Shown here piece after piece: positions 3,818-5,814 of a stretch of DNA of 5,814 bases; position 1 is the stretch's first letter; the number at the start of each line of letters is the position of its first letter. Both the position numbers and the translations under genes were made by a program. Source of the DNA: Planctomycetaceae bacterium (GTDB lineage: Bacteria; Planctomycetota; Planctomycetia; Pirellulales; UBA1268); contig CANHYS010000167.1 of assembly GCA_947464585.1 (NCBI GenBank), positions 1 through 5,814 on the forward strand, given 5' to 3'. The notes beneath the pieces are model-generated. The model was not told the origin of the DNA. It did not search any database and was given only the letters and a program-made list of their open reading frames with translations.

Positions 3818-5814
3818 GTGGAACGTCGCTACGCCCAGTTTATCGCCATTTCGCTGGCCATCGTGCTCGCCGGCCAGCTGCTGCAGCTCTGGCTCTTTCC
3901 AAAACCGCAGCGGGAACGTCAGGCCGCTGAGGTCGGCGAAGCCGCCGCGCTGAACCCGGCGGAAAATGTGGGCGAAGGATCTGCGAAGCCGACCGCCGCC
4001 ACCGGCGAGTCGGATCGCGACGCGGAGTCCGTCCCACCGACCCTGGAGGAAGGGCCCGCGGCGAAGCGGCAGCATTACACGCTCGGCTCGCTCGACCCGA
4101 ACGGCCCGACCGGCATGCTCGTCACCCTCACCAGCCGCGGTGCGGCCGTCGAACGGATCGAACTCGCCAGTGAAAGCTTCCACGATCAGGATGATCGCTC
4201 CGGCTACATCGGCCACTTGGCACTCATGCAGGTCAGGGAGGCCGAGGCAGTCGCGGCGGTCGACGAGGGCTGCCGCATCGGCGTCGTGGGGCCGGGCACG
4301 CCTGCCGACCGGGCCGGTCTCCGCCCTGGCGACGTCATCACGCAGGTTGGCTCCACGGTCACGCCCACCCCCCGCAGTCTGCACGACGCGCTCTCCGCCA
4401 CCCACCCCGGGCACTCCGTGGCCGTCACGATTCGCCGCGATGGTCAGACGATCACCCGCGACGTCGCGCTCGAACGGCGGCCGCTGGAGGTGGTTCGGCC
4501 CGAGTATCGCACGCAGCCCGTCGTCGATCCCGAGGCCGAACCGTGCGATCCGTTTTCATTCCGGCTGTCGCTCGAAACCCGTGACGGTGGGAAGCGGTCC
4601 GAACCGCTGCTCGAGATCCCTGGACAGGAACTGTCCGATCGCGACTGGCAGTCGGAGGCGGCGGCCGATGGCAGCCGTGTGCGGTTCACCCGGCGACTGC
4701 CCGGTGGGCTGACGGTGGCCAAGGAATACCGGCTCGTGGCGGCTCCCGCCGACGACGGCACTCGGGCCGGCATCGCGAGCGGGCCTGCGCAGCGGCTGGA
4801 ACTCGTGGTTGAACTGACCGGCGGCGAGCGTCCGACCCGCGTGGCCTATGCCCTCGACGGTCCCACCGGGCTGCCGACGGAGGGCTGGTGGTATGCGTCG
4901 CGGGTGGCCCGCGACTGGGGCACGCTCGCGGTCCGCGACGTGGCCATGCGGTTTGCGGGGGAGCAGAGCACCCTGGTGAGCGGCCTCAAGATGGCCGACG
5001 GCACGCTCGATCATCCGGCCTCGGCCGTCCGCGACAGCAAGCCGCTCTCGTTCGCCGGCGTCGACGCCCTCTACTTCGCCTCGGCTTTGATTCCGGCCAC
5101 CACCGGTGCCGATGTGCCCGCCCTCGACGAGGTGCGGCCGCTGGTGGTGGGAGAGATTCCGGCTGCGGCCCGCCGCAAGCTCGTCGACGTGACCAGCCGG
5201 CTCGTCTCGAAGGAACTCTCGGTCGATCCTGGCATGACGGTGGCCCACCGCTTCGAGATCTTCGCCGGTCCGAAGAAGCCCGAACTGTTGGCACTGTATG
5301 GTGCGAAGGCCGCCGGGATGGACGACCTCGTCTACTACGGCTGGTTCGGCTGGGTGGCCCGCCCGATGATCGCCGTGCTCCACGCGCTCCATGCCGTGAT
5401 CGGCAATTACGGAATCGCGATCCTGCTGCTGACCGTGCTCGTCCGCGGGGCGATGTTTCCGGTCAGCCGCAAGCAGGCGCTCTCGTCGCAGAAGATGCAG
5501 GTGCTGCAGCCGGAGATGAAGGCGATTGCCGAGAAGTATAAGAACGAGCCGGAGAAGCGGACGAAGGCCACGCAGGAACTCTGGAAAAAGCACGACTACA
5601 ACCCGATGGGCGGCTGCCTCCTCGTGTTCATCCAGATCCCGATCTTCATGGGCCTCTACAGGTCGCTGGCCACCGACGTGGAGCTGCGGCAGGCGCCCCT
5701 CTTCAGTTCGGCGATGCGCTGGTGCTCCAATCTCGCGGCCCCCGACATGTTTTACGACTGGTCGAAGCTGCTCCCGCCGTTCCTGTCGGCCCCGGAGGCA
5801 TGGCTCGGCCCCTA
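3818..5814 (+). CDS. yidC: Membrane protein insertase YidC with embedded PDZ domain; runs off right edge
   Basis: YidC inserts and folds inner-membrane proteins, alone or with SecYEG. The 665 visible residues begin VERRYAQ and go into a signal-anchor helix (about 8-27, FIAISLAIVLAGQLLQLWLF), then a hydrophilic Ala/Glu/Pro-rich stretch to about 85. A PDZ-like domain occupies about 150-220. The periplasmic P1 beta-domain follows to about 490 (GLTVAKEYRLV near 297; FEIFAGPKKPELLALY near 480). The insertase core starts with YYGWFGWVARPMIAVLHALH (506-525) and NYGIAILLLTVLVRG (530-544), where R543 aligns with the groove arginine of E. coli YidC (R366). Next come the cytoplasmic hairpin KMQVLQPEMKAIAEKYKNEPEKR and NPMGGCLLVFIQIPIFMGLYRSL (595-617), then VELRQAPL (621-628) as in E. 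coli. About 20 extra residues (644-663) precede the next helix. The later helices lie outside the window. The usual rpmH-rnpA-yidD neighbours are absent on the visible side. Confidence 0.97.
   Translation, partial: MERRYAQFIAISLAIVLAGQLLQLWLFPKPQRERQAAEVGEAAALNPAENVGEGSAKPTAATGESDRDAESVPPTLEEGPAAKRQHYTLGSLDPNGPTGMLVTLTSRGAAVERIELASESFHDQDDRSGYIGHLALMQVREAEAVAAVDEGCRIGVVGPGTPADRAGLRPGDVITQVGSTVTPTPRSLHDALSATHPGHSVAVTIRRDGQTITRDVALERRPLEVVRPEYRTQPVVDPEAEPCDPFSFRLSLETRDGGKRSEPLLEIPGQELSDRDWQSEAAADGSRVRFTRRLPGGLTVAKEYRLVAAPADDGTRAGIASGPAQRLELVVELTGGERPTRVAYALDGPTGLPTEGWWYASRVARDWGTLAVRDVAMRFAGEQSTLVSGLKMADGTLDHPASAVRDSKPLSFAGVDALYFASALIPATTGADVPALDEVRPLVVGEIPAAARRKLVDVTSRLVSKELSVDPGMTVAHRFEIFAGPKKPELLALYGAKAAGMDDLVYYGWFGWVARPMIAVLHALHAVIGNYGIAILLLTVLVRGAMFPVSRKQALSSQKMQVLQPEMKAIAEKYKNEPEKRTKATQELWKKHDYNPMGGCLLVFIQIPIFMGLYRSLATDVELRQAPLFSSAMRWCSNLAAPDMFYDWSKLLPPFLSAPEAWLGP
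4265..4477 (+). other. PDZ domain encoded within yidC
   Basis: Residues about 150-220 of YidC read as a PDZ fold: CRIGVVGPGTPADRAGLRPGDVI (152-174) contains the typical turn after the ligand-binding strand and the A-x-x-A-G-L-x-x-G-D motif of bacterial PDZ domains. SLHDALSATHPGHSVAVTIRRDGQ (187-210) supplies the second helix and the last strands. By topology it lies on the periplasmic side, directly before the P1 domain. PDZ domains bind C-terminal peptides or loops, so it may recruit a client or partner; this role is inferred. Confidence 0.9.

Noticed and set aside
4556..5593. Minus-strand open frame of 345 codons
   Set aside because: It is antisense to yidC, His/Arg/Leu-rich and without domains; a typical GC-rich shadow.

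Overview
This GC-rich window reads as a chromosomal housekeeping region, most likely from a planctomycete. That assignment is an inference. It rests on the YidC architecture (a PDZ domain behind the signal anchor, plus an acidic/aromatic insertion after the first insertase helices), on a phosphoesterase of a type I associate with that phylum, and on a GC-rich intergenic repeat of mini-hairpins. No rRNA or other phylogenetic marker is present to settle it.

Layout. Positions 1-1663 (minus strand) hold the N-terminal half of a single-chain pyruvate carboxylase: the complete biotin carboxylase part, the linker, and the first residues of the carboxyltransferase domain. The gene runs off the left edge. 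Positions 1664-2117 are non-coding and contain a composite inverted repeat of about 310 bp (1806-2114) made of 19-bp arms and 11-bp hairpin cores. Positions 2118-2804 (minus strand) are tsaB, needed for the t6A modification of tRNA. A divergent spacer of about 150 bp (2805-2952) contains a tandem 10-bp direct repeat. Positions 2953-3726 (plus strand) encode a calcineurin-like metallophosphoesterase of unknown substrate. After a 91-bp gap, 3818-5814 (plus strand) encode a YidC/Oxa1-type membrane insertase that runs off the right edge.

The two left genes are co-directional but separated by the repeat region, so they are probably not one tight operon. The two right genes are co-directional and close enough for co-transcription. 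The genes do not form an obvious common pathway: they cover anaplerosis (oxaloacetate from pyruvate), tRNA modification, phosphoester hydrolysis and membrane protein insertion. I see no transposase, phage gene, CRISPR array, tRNA or defence system. The two most notable items are the PDZ domain inside the periplasmic part of YidC and the repeat element between tsaB and pyc. Several long open frames on the opposite strands of these genes are GC-driven shadows.
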